From NCBI GenBank assembly GCA_033239005.1, contig BSQZ01000022.1:281001-345000 (forward strand): a stretch of 64,000 bases of DNA, given 5' to 3'. This document shows positions 54,498 through 64,000 of the stretch, in pieces (positions within the stretch are counted from its first letter, which is position 1; the number at the start of each line of letters is the position of its first letter). The notes beneath the pieces were generated by a model that did no database searches, was not told where the DNA came from, and was given only the letters and a program-made list of their open reading frames with translations. This stretch comes from Lamellibrachia satsuma (taxonomy: Eukaryota; Annelida; Polychaeta; Sabellida; Siboglinidae). The position numbers and the translations under genes are program-made.

Positions 54498-56325
54498 CTA
54501 TGAGAAGCCACGCACAACTTTCTCATCCTGAGATGTGAGAAATATCACTGATCAGCTTAGAGTAACGAAAATTTAACAAGATTTAACAAGATTGCCATCA
54601 TAAAACAACAAGTTCCAGATGGCAAGTGGACAAGGAAGTCATTGGCTTATCGAAAGTCCAACAATTTTCTCATCTATGTGTAGCCCGCCTTCATCATATA
54701 TCTGTCAATTCTATTTTTAAACATATTCACACTACTAGCATTAACACAATCATTTGGCAGTTTGTTACATTCATTTATCACCCTCTGTGAGAAAGAGTAC
54801 TTTCTCATGTCCAACCTAAAATGGGAGAGGCAACAGCTGAATGTGAATGGTATTGTTGGAAGATGGTCTGAAATTCAGTGATTGAAGTAGGGCCTGCATT
54901 TGTTCCTAATTTTTTTTTTAATGCTGCATCTAAGACTGTTTATCTGATTCTTATGTGAGGCGTATTTGTGAATCTCGATTGCAATTTCAAACCGCCTAAG
55001 CGAAGCCAACATCAGCGATTGATGTTGGCGGCAGTGTCAAGCAAACAACAAGTTGACACTCATTCATGGACATTGTTCACCTGTTTCTTGAGGATTGTCA
55101 AAGCAATTCTAAGTAGGTTTAAGCATGCCCATGTGGCCTTCCCCCGTGGCAGAAAATCAGGGTTCACGACCAACAGCCTTATATCCGAATCCGCGATAGA
55201 ACATTGTTTTCCCCACTACACACCGTGCTGTTTGTATATCGCCAGTTTGGAAATAAAATATTTTGAGAAAAAAATCAGAAAAATAATTATTACTGTCCAC
55301 CTTAGCAGGGACAGAATACCAAAATATCCTGTCTGCTGTCCACGTTAACCAGGTGTCCCCTCATCAGAGGGACATTAACATGGTAAAACAGTCCATACAT
55401 TGAGAAAGTCTCCCAACATAGCAGGTGTCCACTCATTGGAGGGTCTGTTGAAGGCAGGTACTACTGTACTATCAATAACATACATATTGGAGTTCAAATT
55501 GGTATTGATAATATTGCATGATGGAATGTAAATTTTGGCGACAGTTTAAGACTATCATTCTAGCTGTATTCTCTCTTAAAAAATTATCCTTGACCTATAT
55601 GTTATGTTGACTATGCTTCAATCTGTATAATTATTGGTCAAAACAAATAAATGTGTCTGTCTGCCTGAATACATTATTTTACTTTTATTGCGTTATTGAA
55701 TTTTTAATATGTCTACCCAAGATGAAAAAAATACATTGTCCAACTACACCATTGGTGACTTATTGATTTTGTATGATTCCTGATACAGGTAACTATAGAC
55801 AACCGTAGCAGTGTCAACTGACCTGGACTGTTGTTTGTCATTAATTTGACGAAATACAACACAGTGATGAAAGTGTACAATAGTGACTTCTTTCATTTAC
55901 AGATTGTGGTCTAATGTAATGTAAGGGGCCGTTCATATTTGTCAACATTTCCCTATTCCTACAAGGTGTATTAAGGGGGAGGGGGGCCTGAGAATTAGTA
56001 TACTTCTCAGATTTTTTATAAACATAATATACACACGAACTGCTGCATGTTGGATTTCACTGAAGCTAACTTCTTTTCAATTCTCAAAAACGTCAGCTTT
56101 TCTACATCACGTTGGCTCGACAAACTTGACTACTTACAATGTTCTGTGCAGCGGCTGCTGGGGCAGTCTTGCTCACAAGGGGTGGCATGTCTCCCAAAAA
56201 CGTGTTACTACATCCAATCTTTGTGTGCTTCTTGTGGACACAGTACACAATGAAGACGGTGCCAAGAGTGACGGCAATGGTGCCCAGCAGAGACCCAAGG
56301 ATGATGGCAACCAGCAGCGAACCAG
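54498..56325 (-). CDS. putative single-pass membrane protein, C-terminal exons
   Basis: Exon 56,325-56,138 (CTTCTCACAG acceptor, GTAAGT donor) reads AGSLLVAIILGSLLGTIAVT, LGTVFIVYCVHKKHTKIG and a tail ending APAAAAQNI. It has about 25 hydrophobic residues with small-residue spacing, then basic KKH: a type I transmembrane segment. Exon 54,527-54,498 (TTTCTCACATCTCAG acceptor) continues in phase as DEKVVRGFS and TAG. The incoming phase of the TM exon (needs one base) equals the outgoing phase of the SEA exon at 58.44 kb, and SEA domains usually precede such a TM segment, but that exon lies on the other strand. No N-terminal exons identified. Confidence 0.5.
54571..54960 (-). mobile_element. LINE 3' end with C-terminal codons and 3' UTR
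   Basis: On minus: RLDMRKYSFSQRVINECNKL, PNDCVNASSVNMFKNRIDRY and MMKAGYT, then stop, a 3' UTR and a TTGTTAAATC repeat tail. This is the C-terminus and tail of a CR1-type LINE. The 3' UTR is also at 29.92 kb. Confidence 0.85.
54961..55920. other. nothing firmly recognised
   Basis: A 126-codon plus frame at 54,968-55,348 starts at GTG and shows no known motif. 55,340-55,450 has recurring CCCTCATCAGAGGG-like words. Confidence 0.35.
55921..55990 (+). repeat. repeat segment shared with SUFU intron 4 start
   Basis: GTAAGGGGCCGTTCATA and CCTATTCCTACAAGGTGTATTAAG match 20,215-20,275 with scattered changes. Confidence 0.5.
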
Positions 56326-56761
56326 CTGTGAGAAGCAACACATAATATTAGGGAATAACACACTGTTTGTTGATGTCACGACAGTGCTACCAGCAAGATA
56401 ACATTATCTGGCTGGTAACCCTCGAGTGACATCAACAAGTAGTGTGTTATTCCCATTATATAAGGACTGATTAAAATTTTAACATACGTTTTCACTTCCT
56501 ATGTTTGCAAACATGCAGCTGGGGCTGATTTCATGAAGCATTCATATCATACAAAGGTTGAATTCTCAGAACAAGGTAGTTTTATTGCCGTGCATTATCC
56601 CCCACGATAACACGCAGCTGCCTCGTTCTAAAAATACTTGTTAAGCCTACGTTTCTTAATAATGTAAGACATTACAAAAAATTGGTTCCATGGGGTGTGG
56701 GGGTAGCAGCTGTTTTGCGCAAGGTCATGCATTGATTTCTCAAAATATTGTTTATTTTCTG

Positions 56762-57175
56762 ACCACAGTACGTATGGGTGCTTGCTTTAAGTGATCACAG
56801 TTCGTAAGGGTGCTTGCTTTAAGTGATCACAGTTCTTAAGGGTGCATGCTTTAAGTGACCACAGTATGTAAGGTTGCTTGCTTTAAGTGATCACAGTTCG
56901 TAAGGGTGCGTGCTTTAAGTGATCACAGTTCATAAGGGTGCTTGCTTTAAGTGATCACAGAACGTAAGGTTGCTTGCTTTAAGTGATCCCAGTTCTTAAG
57001 GGTGCGTGCTTTAAGTGATCACAGTTCATAAGGGTGCTTGCTTTACGTGATCACAGTACGTAAGGGTGCTTGCTTTAAGTGATCCCAGTTCTTAAGGTTG
57101 TGTGCTTTAAGTGATCGCAGTTCATAAGGGTCGTGATCGCAGTTCATAAGGGTGCTTGCTTTAAGTAATCCCAGT
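56762..57175. repeat. 32-bp tandem repeat, about 13 copies
   Basis: Unit AGTGATCACAGTTCGTAAGG then GTGCTTGCTTTA, with variants at several positions and one truncated copy near 57,130. Confidence 0.92.
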
Positions 57176-57707
57176 AGTTTTGCAGTAAGATGGTTGAAGT
57201 GCCACCTGAAGTTACCGAAGTTGCACACAGGTTGATGTAAATCAAAGTTTCATGTGGGAGTTGGGGGTCAGGTTAAATGACATAGGTCTTGTGTTGTACA
57301 GTCTCGATGCCTTAAGACCATTTATAATCTTACATTATAATCAATGAACCCATAGATGCACAAACCTAAATAAAAATTTACATCTAATGAGCATTACATA
57401 TCTTCATTAAAATTATTACTGTAATACGAACAACTAGCAATATGAACAAAAACTAGTAATATGAACAACAGATAGTAATACGAATACAGCAGGTACCTAT
57501 CTTTTTCTCTTCTAACACATCTGCAAGAATGAAGACAAAACTAAAATATAACGGTTATTGGTAACAATAATCATTATTCATTCATATTTTACAGAGATTG
57601 TAAAATAAAACCAGCCGTATATTGGACTAACTCAAATAAATAACTACAACAGTTTCCAATAGACGCACATTGCGCCACAGTGAAGGCTTGGAGGCATGTT
57701 TATTAGT

Positions 57708-58135
57708 TTCTGAAAAGGGGTGCAAGCTAATAAATATATTACTAAATTTTAGGCAAGTGTGCTAATTAGCATTGTACGCTATTGTTTTTAAACGGAAATG
57801 TGTGAATGCTTTATTGATCTTTACACATGGTTCTCATGCCAATGTTATTATAACTGTGTGCTTCACTCCTGAAAATCTTATGTTTTCACTTCTGAAAAGG
57901 GGGTGCACTATTAATATTATTAGCTTCTATTGGAAGCTATATGGTATCTGGTAATAAAATAAGTATATCAATCGTAATAAGTATAATTTATTATTAGGTA
58001 ATGGTTCCCGGTAAAAACTACTGTATCGCTGTGCTGCAAATGTAGATAACAGTGTCTCTCTCTCCTTTCTCTCTCTCAACCAATTTCTTCGAATTTTTTT
58101 AATATTGTTAAAAAGAAATAATGATATAACAGTCT
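57708..58135 (+). repeat. left arm of long inverted repeat (about 428 bp)
   Basis: From TTCTGAAAAGGGGTGCAAG to ATGATATAACAGTCTT. Its reverse complement is at 58,966-59,393. The few differences I see by eye are single bases (for example CTGCAAATG versus CTGTAAATG). Confidence 0.9.
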
Positions 58136-58440
58136 TGTTAATTTTCATTTAGTGTTGTAATTCAGTAAAGTGGCTACTGGTATACCAATAACATTTGGTC
58201 TTTGTAACGGTCTCCTTGACCCATTGAAATATGTTTCTTTTTAAAACCGGAGCTAGCAGATGCAAAGTAATAAGTTTTTTATTAATTAAAATAAATTCAT
58301 CAGTGCACTTTATATATTATTAGGATACGTGAATTTATACTTAGAATTTGTTATGAACGATACTGTTCTTAAGTGCTCTGATAATATTGTTGTATAATTT
58401 TGGGTCTAATAGGCATTTCCGATTTCCTTGTATAATACAG

Positions 58441-58607
58441 TGTATTCTGTTATGGCAGCAAGGGCAGCATCGTGGTTGACTTCATTCTACATCTGGACAG
58501 TGTCACCAACACCGATGTGCTACAATATATACTTGTCAACAGTGTCAACAACAATGGTGGTAAACTTGGTGACTACAGCGTGGATGCCTTCAGTATCACT
58601 TTCTCTG
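58441..58607 (+). CDS. SEA-domain exon inside an inverted repeat
   Basis: ATAATACAG acceptor and GTTAGT donor. The frame reads VFCYGSKGSIVVDFILHLDS, then VTNTDVLQYILVNSVNNNGG and KLGDYSVDAFSITFS plus one base. GSIVVDF, the spaced leucines and LGDYSVD..S are the pattern of the C-terminal half of a SEA domain, an extracellular module of mucins and other membrane proteins. No flanking exon on the plus strand is recognised. It occupies the 830-bp spacer between the two arms. Confidence 0.6.
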
Positions 58608-58965
58608 GTTAGTGCTCACTAGAATAATAATAGTAAGATAATATAATAATGATAACATAATAACAATAGTTTGTTTCCAACATTATGTAATGTAATGATT
58701 ACATACAATGTAGTGTTCATAGTTTGATTCATGTTAATGCAAAACATATATATGCACAATGCAATACAATACTCATTTAAATCATGCATATAAAAATATA
58801 TAATACATTGTGCGACCAGGGTAATTACAATCATATTGTACTAAAATCTTGTGTTGAAAATGGAGAGAACAGAAGTGTAGACTTACGTGCTCTCTCCTCT
58901 ATTACATTGAATTAACTTTGATAGTTCATTATTCACTGCAGCCAGCTTGTGGGTGGTGACGGGAA

Positions 58966-59393
58966 AAGACTGTTATATCATTATTTCTTTTTAACAATAT
59001 TAAAAAAATTCGAAGAAATCGGTTGAGAGAGAGAAAGGAGAGAGAGACACTGTTATCTACATTTACAGCACAGCGATACAGTAGTTTTTACCGGGAACCA
59101 TTACCTAATAATAAATTATACTTATTACGATTGATATACTTATTTTATTACCAGATACCATATAACTTCCAATAGAAGCTAATAATATTAATAGTGCACC
59201 CCCTTTTCAGAAGTGAAAACATAAGATTTTCAGGAGTGAAGCACACAGTTATAATAACATTGGCATGAGAACCATGTGTAAAGATCAATAAAGCATTCAC
59301 ACATTTCCGTTTAAAAACAATAGCGTACAATGCTAATTAACACACTTGCCTAAAATTTAGTAATATATTTATTAGCTTGCACCCCTTTTCAGA
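58966..59393 (-). repeat. right arm of long inverted repeat
   Basis: Reverse complement of 57,708-58,135. It includes a CT-rich stretch and an internal second copy of CTGAAAAGGGGGTGCA, like the outer end. Confidence 0.9.
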
Positions 59394-59654
59394 ATCCTTG
59401 GCATGCCCTCACTATGATGATTCTTGCATGTCCCTGTTCGCAATATTTTTTTTACGATATCATACTTAACGATTTCAGTTTATTGCACTTCTGCGCTCAA
59501 TGCCCCTAAGGATGTATGTGCTATGGAAGTTTTATTTTTTCAAGACATAAGTCAGTCATATTAATTAATTAATTAATCCCTAACAATTATTAATCTTTTT
59601 TTCCCAATTGTTATGTGCTGTATGCAAGTAAAAAAAAATTATAATGGTACATAC

Positions 59655-59838
59655 GTTTAATCACGCTGCTCAACAGTAGACTGCCGAATGTTCTTTTGAT
59701 GTCATCCATGTGACTCTTCCAGCCACCTTTGCCAGCCCAGTTGTACTGGAGGGCAACAGCGTGGTCCAGCACATGGGACATTACTCGCTGCACATTCTCC
59801 TTCATTGTACTGCCGCCAATAATGGCCAAGTCGTGCAT
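59655..59838 (-). CDS. DUF4806-like exon
   Basis: TATCTTTGCAG acceptor, phase 0. IIGGSTMKENVQRVMSHVLD and LQYNWAGKGGWKSHMDD. A GTATGT donor follows SSVIK; without splicing the frame ends at 59,611. Confidence 0.6.
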
Positions 59839-62800
59839 CTGCAAAGATAAGCATACTCCAAAATGTCAACGTAAGCCCATGTTACAGGGGATGGCATAAT
59901 CAACTGGCTGACTGACAATAGACACACAGTAGTGATAGATGGGGAGGTTTCAAATCGGAAATAAATTTTGAGTGGGTACCACAAGCATCAATATTACGAC
60001 CTATGCTATTCTCAATAACTTGGATGACAATATAAGGGCTATTCCAGAAATAAACGTATGGGGGACAGGAAGCAATTTTTTATAGATGATTTTTTTCTCC
60101 TAATTTAATTGAATTTAAGTGATAATACCATTACCCCCACCATTAAAAATTAACACCCCTACCAACACTACACAGGTATTTCTTGAATAGCATTAACAAT
60201 AAAAAAATCTTATTTCAATAGCATTGAAATCAAATTATACTACAAACATGATTGTACAAATGCTCACCACGAGGTTTTTGATTGTCTTGTCGAGCAGTTT
60301 GACCTCCTGCTCTTCTACTTCTTCCACACTTGTCAGCGGAAAGATCAAGTCATCAGGCAGTTGACCGCAGCACTGGCAGAACTTGTCATAATCATGTTGA
60401 GGAGATTCCGCTAGCTGGCTTGCTGACGCACCACACCATCAAGCATGACTTGGATTGCAGTTACTGCTGACAGCATCTCCCTCTCGAAAGCTGCAAAAAA
60501 TAAATGGAACCTCTAGTACATTTAAAAAATACCGTACACCATGAATAGTTTACACACAAGAGGAGACACTGCATTTGGAAAGTATTATTTTAATTTGCAT
60601 AGTTAGTGCCAAACTGTAAAGTGGGCTCTACTTATACATGATCTTGCACATACAAAAATCCCATAGTGATTTTTTTGAGAATATGTAGGTGAACACAATA
60701 GGTGAACACAATAGGTGAACACAATAGGTGAACACAATAGGTGAACACAATAGAAGCCAAATTAGCATATTATTTTTTACTTCCACAATGGTGCAATTTC
60801 TTGAATAATTACATGTGAACTGTCCAGTTGGGTAGGTGTTCTGGGGGTGAGTGGTGTTCTGGGGGTGAGTGGTGTTCTGGGGGTGAGTGATATCCTTGTT
60901 GCAGCTTGGCTCCTCCCGTTTAGAATCATGTCATCAGTCACAGTCAATTCTGAAAACAACTGTAAGGTGTATATTTACAAAGATATAAACAAACATGCCA
61001 GAATTACAGTACCATGCCTGATGAGATGATAAGCAGCTGAATACAGCTGAACAACACACGTATGTCATAAATGGAAGTTTTTTAAATTATATATCAGGAA
61101 ATTCATTTCAACATATGTATGCAGTGTGCCCATCCACTTTTGGTGTAAAATTTATAGGAAATATAGGAATTATGAAGTAAAAATATAAGACTAAAAAAAC
61201 ACAGGAATATATTATTGTTGCAAACTGCATTATTTATTTGAAAATACAGTCACCTATAATGACAGAAAGATAAATACCAGGAACAGGTGGTGGTGTCGGT
61301 GCTCTCTGCAAAATTGGATGGCATTTCTTCCCACTTCTGCCTCTGTTCTTGGAGACTGCCATGTCGCAGTCATCATCCTCCTCCTCCTCCTCCTTCTCCT
61401 CCTCCTCCTCGTCACTATCATCTTGTAGACGAGCTGGTTTATGTGTGATTCTAGAACAAAGATAAAATCTGTTGTTGAATACTACTAACATAATACTACT
61501 AACATAATACTACTAACATAATTACATATCAAAGCACTATTTTCCAGACAAACATGTTGCTTTATGCAAATACAGATCTTTAGTTATAATGAGTTTCAGG
61601 TTACTCTTTCTGGTGCTAAAGAAATATATTGCCTTGACAATTCTCAAGAAATATTAAGTAAAAAATTACCAATGTCAAGGAACAAGTGTCAATGTGTTTT
61701 TTTTTCACTGCCGCCGACATCAATCATTGTCATTGTCGCTATTTTCGCTTCGATTGTTTGTAAATTGCAATTGAGATTAACAAATACGCCTCATGTAAGA
61801 TTCAGATATTCCTGCTGCAGTTTTTTTTTCCTTGTGTCATCTGCTTCCTTGTTGAGTTTCGTTTTAGTCTCCCTCCTTGCCTCAATAGCTTCCCAGGTGT
61901 CGTCTGTAATCCAGTCCTTCCTCCTAGCTTCCCAGCAGCCTAGGACTTGTCCACTTTTCATCAATGTTTTTCCCTCTTCCAATGCTTGGAACCTGTTCCG
62001 TAGTGTGATTCCCAGTTCCTGTCGTATTTTAGTATTTTGACGTTTTCTTATCTCAAACCTTCTTTGTACCTTGTTATCCGTCTTCTTCTTTGCTGCTAGC
62101 TTCATCCTAAATTCACCCACAAGGAGGTGGTGATCGGAGTTAATGTCAGCTCCTCTTTTCACTCTGACGTCTAGAAGCACTCTCCTCCATTTCTTGGTGA
62201 TTGTTATGTTGTCAATTTGGTTTTCCGTCTGTAAATCTGGGGATATCCATGTGGCTTTGTGTGTAGGCTTGTGTGGAAAGCGGGTTCCTCTGATTATCAG
62301 TTCATTGAGAGTACAGAAATGTGCAAACAGGAGACCGTTCTCATTCATCTGTCCCAGACCTTCTTTCCCCATTGTGCCTTTCCAATTGTTATTATCCTTT
62401 CCAATCTTGGCATTTGTATCCCCCATAACAACTTGGATATCCCTCTTCAGTAGTTTTTGGGTGACTGTTTGTAGATGTTGGTAGAAGGTCTCTTTCTCTT
62501 CAAATTCAGCAGAGTTGGTTGGTGCATAGCAATGTATAATGGTGATTTTCCGACCTTTTGATGTAAACCTGGCTGTGATGATTCTCTCCAAGACTGGTTC
62601 CCATTCGATGAGACTTTTTGCCGCATCCTTTGAGAGGAGCAGCCCTACTCCATGTGTGTGCGCATCTTCTTCTCTCTCATTCCCAGAGTACAAGTAAGTT
62701 TCTCCAGAGCTAGTTGTAACCTTCCCAAAGGTGTTCCATCTGCTTTCACAGACTCCAATGATGCTCAGCTTGTATCTTCTCATTTCTTTGGCGAGCTGTG

Positions 62801-63910
62801 CAAGTTTTCCTGCCTGGTACAGTGTCCTGACATTCCAATATCCAATTCTAACTGTTGACTCTTCCTCCCTTGAGCTTCCTGTTGGCTTTCACCCAAGGGA
62901 TTCATACGCACCCTTCCATGACATCCTGCTTTGCTCAGATCGAGGTGTGGTTGAGTATTCATGGCTTCGGTTTCTGTAATCGATTTCAATAACAACTCAG
63001 TGGGTGATTAGCCCAAGCCGCTGTGCAAGTAAGTAACCAACATAACACTGGGGTGAAACGGGTGGGACTACCCAATAATAAAGATTGTTGCGGATTAGTA
63101 AAACCACATACCAACTAGTCCGTCTGTCTAGTAAAAACTACATACATTCTAGGATAGCACTGCCATTCATCATTTACTCTATAGGTGAAACACTTTGCTA
63201 TTTGGCGAAATAAAATTGGACAAATTGTTGGATCATACTGTTGTACCTAGTATTGATGCCATCAGCCCTTGGCCCTGTTGCCAGAAAGTTCTACCCTGAT
63301 GCTGATTCAATAACTCACCTAATTGGCCTTTTAGAATCATCTTTGTCCTCTGTTTGGATGTTGGACGTAACTTTTGCTCTCCGTGCTTTTCTTCACCCAT
63401 CTTCATAGGTTTCTACAGTATAATTTATTCATATATGAAAAGACATCACAAGACAAGTCACAGGCCAACATCCCACTTTGGTACACGCAGCATAGGTTAA
63501 TCAACAACCAGACGCAGAAAAAAAACATACATACTAAGGTTGTAATGATATTCAAAGCCACTATGCGATAGGCATCGCAATATTTGTGTCACGTGTTGGC
63601 ATTGACTACGTTACAAATGTGTCGACTTGAAACGGTTTCCAAGGCTTGCTTTTAACGTAGATTCAACTTTCAACACGATAAAACTTTGCAAAATATGTTT
63701 GCATGTAATCTATAGTACAGGTGTATAACCGAACTATTTTCTGAACGTGCAGCATTAAAAATAATATCCAAACAGATTACAGACGTGTTACTATTTTAGT
63801 TAGAGACACTATCTCAAAAATATTGTGCACAAATAGTCAAATATACCCATACATAATAAGTGTAGGAAAAAAGAATGTTCACTCACGACACGCACATAGC
63901 ACTCGTACAT
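59655..63910 (-). CDS. DUF4806-like protein with acidic stretch (multi-exon, tentative model)
   Basis: Tentative exons in order: 63,910-63,887 (MYECYVRV, GTGAGT donor), 63,412-63,319 (frame uncertain), 61,450-61,278 (RITHKPARLQDDSDEEEEEK, then KKCHPILQRAPTPPPVPG), 60,957-60,809 (ELTVTDDMILNGRSQAATRI, three LTPRTP repeats), 60,490-60,268 (AESPQHDYDKFCQCCGQLPD, EQEVKLLDKTIKNLV) and 59,838-59,655 or to a stop at 59,611 (MHDLAIIGGSTMKENVQRVM, VALQYNWAGKGGWKSHMDDI, LLLSSVIKR). The last part, with a GG after a helical start, an NWxGKGG motif and a closing VI, resembles the DUF4806 module found in many invertebrate proteins of unknown function. The 60.49 kb exon has a frame change after VVRQQAS, either a lesion or a different splice acceptor. 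Function unknown. Confidence 0.5.
59878..60030 (+). mobile_element. small LINE RT remnant
   Basis: GLTDNRHTVVIDGEVSN then, in another frame, WVPQASILRPMLFSI, a decayed form of the RT motif GVPQGSxLGPxLF. Confidence 0.6.
60268..60490 (-). CDS. exon of the DUF4806-like gene, with frame change
   Basis: TTTTTTGCAG acceptor and GTGAGC donor. First half FEREMLSAVTAIQVMLDGVV in one frame, then TAG; the second half QLAESPQHDYDKFCQCCGQL to TIKNLV is one frame over. A splice acceptor at CCAG before CTAGCG would avoid the change and fits phase 0, but has a poor pyrimidine tract. Confidence 0.5.
60685..60752. repeat. 13-bp tandem repeat, 5 copies
   Basis: AGGTGAACACAAT repeated in an intron of the DUF4806-like gene. 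Confidence 0.9.
60809..60957 (-). CDS. exon with LTPRTP repeats
   Basis: TTTTCAG acceptor, ELTVTDDMILNGRSQAATRI followed by SLTPRTPLTPRTPLTPRTP and TQLDSSH, then GTAATT. The three 18-bp repeats are perfect and are written in the DNA as TGTTCTGGGGGTGAGTGG on plus. Confidence 0.55.
61278..61450 (-). CDS. acidic exon of the DUF4806-like gene
   Basis: GATTCTAG acceptor relative to minus, then ITHKPARLQDDSDEEEEEKE, EEEEDDDCDMAVSKNRGRSG and PILQRAPTPPPVPG; GTATTT donor. The Glu tract is a CTC/CTT run in the plus strand. Confidence 0.55.
61484..61521. repeat. 14-bp tandem repeat, about 3 copies
   Basis: ACTACTAACATAAT repeated just upstream (minus sense) of the acidic exon. Confidence 0.85.
61791..62888 (-). 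mobile_element. LINE endonuclease ORF (RTE-like, APE type), RT missing
   Basis: 366 open codons, with ATG at 62,783 and in-frame sense codons up to a TGA at 62,891-62,889. The APE endonuclease motifs are all visible in order: VRIGYWNVRTL (Asn), IIGVCESRW (Glu), HCYAPTN, VVMGDTNAKIG (Asp, Asn), THKATWISPD and SDHHLLVGEF (Asp-His). It ends after a basic helical stretch, without any reverse transcriptase following. The product resembles the craniofacial development protein 2-like proteins annotated in many animals, which are LINE endonucleases. Inserted in an intron of the DUF4806-like gene, same strand. Confidence 0.88.
62989..63318. other. intron, nothing recognised
   Basis: No supported feature between the LINE and the next tentative exon. 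Confidence 0.4.
63413..63886. other. intron, nothing recognised
   Basis: AT-rich intronic DNA without supported feature. Confidence 0.4.
63887..63910 (-). CDS. possible first coding exon (MYECYVRV)
   Basis: ATG at 63,910 followed by eight codons and a GTGAGT donor. Another ATG at 63,996 opens a different frame (MAAIQVDNSNQQSRARQ) that ends at a TGA over the donor. Which is used cannot be told. Confidence 0.35.
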
Positions 63911-64000
63911 CGTACGCTTGCCAAAGTGCGGGATCGGGCTCCAGCCTGTCTCGCACGGCTCTGCTGATTGCTGTTGTCGACTTGAATGGCGGCCATTATA

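Noticed and set aside
54968..55348. 126-codon plus-strand frame
   Set aside because: Begins at GTG, overlaps LINE flank and has no recognised domain.
56762..57175. 32-bp repeats as CRISPR
   Set aside because: Head-to-tail units without spacers in a eukaryotic context.
61564..62484. Plus-strand frames of up to 158 codons over the LINE endonuclease
   Set aside because: They are antisense shadows of the clear minus-strand endonuclease frame.

Overview
This is a window of animal (metazoan) nuclear DNA: AT-rich, with long GT-AG introns, (TA)n microsatellites, minisatellites, decayed LINEs, tRNA-like SINEs and small DNA transposons. Nothing looks bacterial or organellar. The encoded proteins are clearly bilaterian, and the repeat content suggests a marine invertebrate, perhaps a mollusc or other spiralian. 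The sequence alone does not fix the phylum.

Left third (1-33,100): two well supported genes stand head to head. ACTR1A/centractin (dynactin Arp1) lies on the minus strand as nine coding exons from 11,689 down to 1,193. They encode 329 of about 376 residues, and the last exon is off the left edge. SUFU (Suppressor of fused, negative regulator of Gli/Ci transcription factors) lies on the plus strand as twelve exons from 12,272 to 33,054, a complete 479-residue protein. The start codons are 582 bp apart. The same two genes are divergent neighbours in human (10q24.3), so this looks like an old conserved pair around a shared promoter. Their introns hold most of the mobile DNA: a piggyBac-like MITE with TTAA target sites, hAT-like elements with 8-bp target duplications, three LINE fragments, and a large 43-bp satellite interrupted by an inverted copy of its flank. 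A SINE ends directly at the last SUFU splice acceptor.

Middle (33,100-50,500): mostly non-coding, with several minisatellites. A promoter-like block near 42,250 (ETS site, NRF1 palindrome, TISU-like ATG) could start a small unidentified minus-strand gene whose further exons may lie at 37.0-37.9 kb. From 49.6 down to about 44-45.7 kb are exons of a KCTD3/SHKBP1-type BTB-WD protein. They carry an in-frame stop, frameshifts and an exon end amplified into a 77-bp minisatellite, so the locus looks like an unprocessed pseudogene.

Right third (50,500-64,000): a LINE reverse transcriptase fragment, a tandem duplication of about 407 bp, a possible membrane-protein gene (transmembrane exon and short tail on the minus strand), and a plus-strand SEA-domain exon held between the arms of a long inverted repeat of about 428 bp that is nearly identical on both sides. 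At the far right is a minus-strand multi-exon gene with an acidic stretch and a DUF4806-like C-terminus; one of its introns contains a LINE endonuclease ORF without reverse transcriptase.

Exon boundaries were placed by hand from splice sites, reading-frame continuity and remembered family sequences. No alignment or expression data were available.
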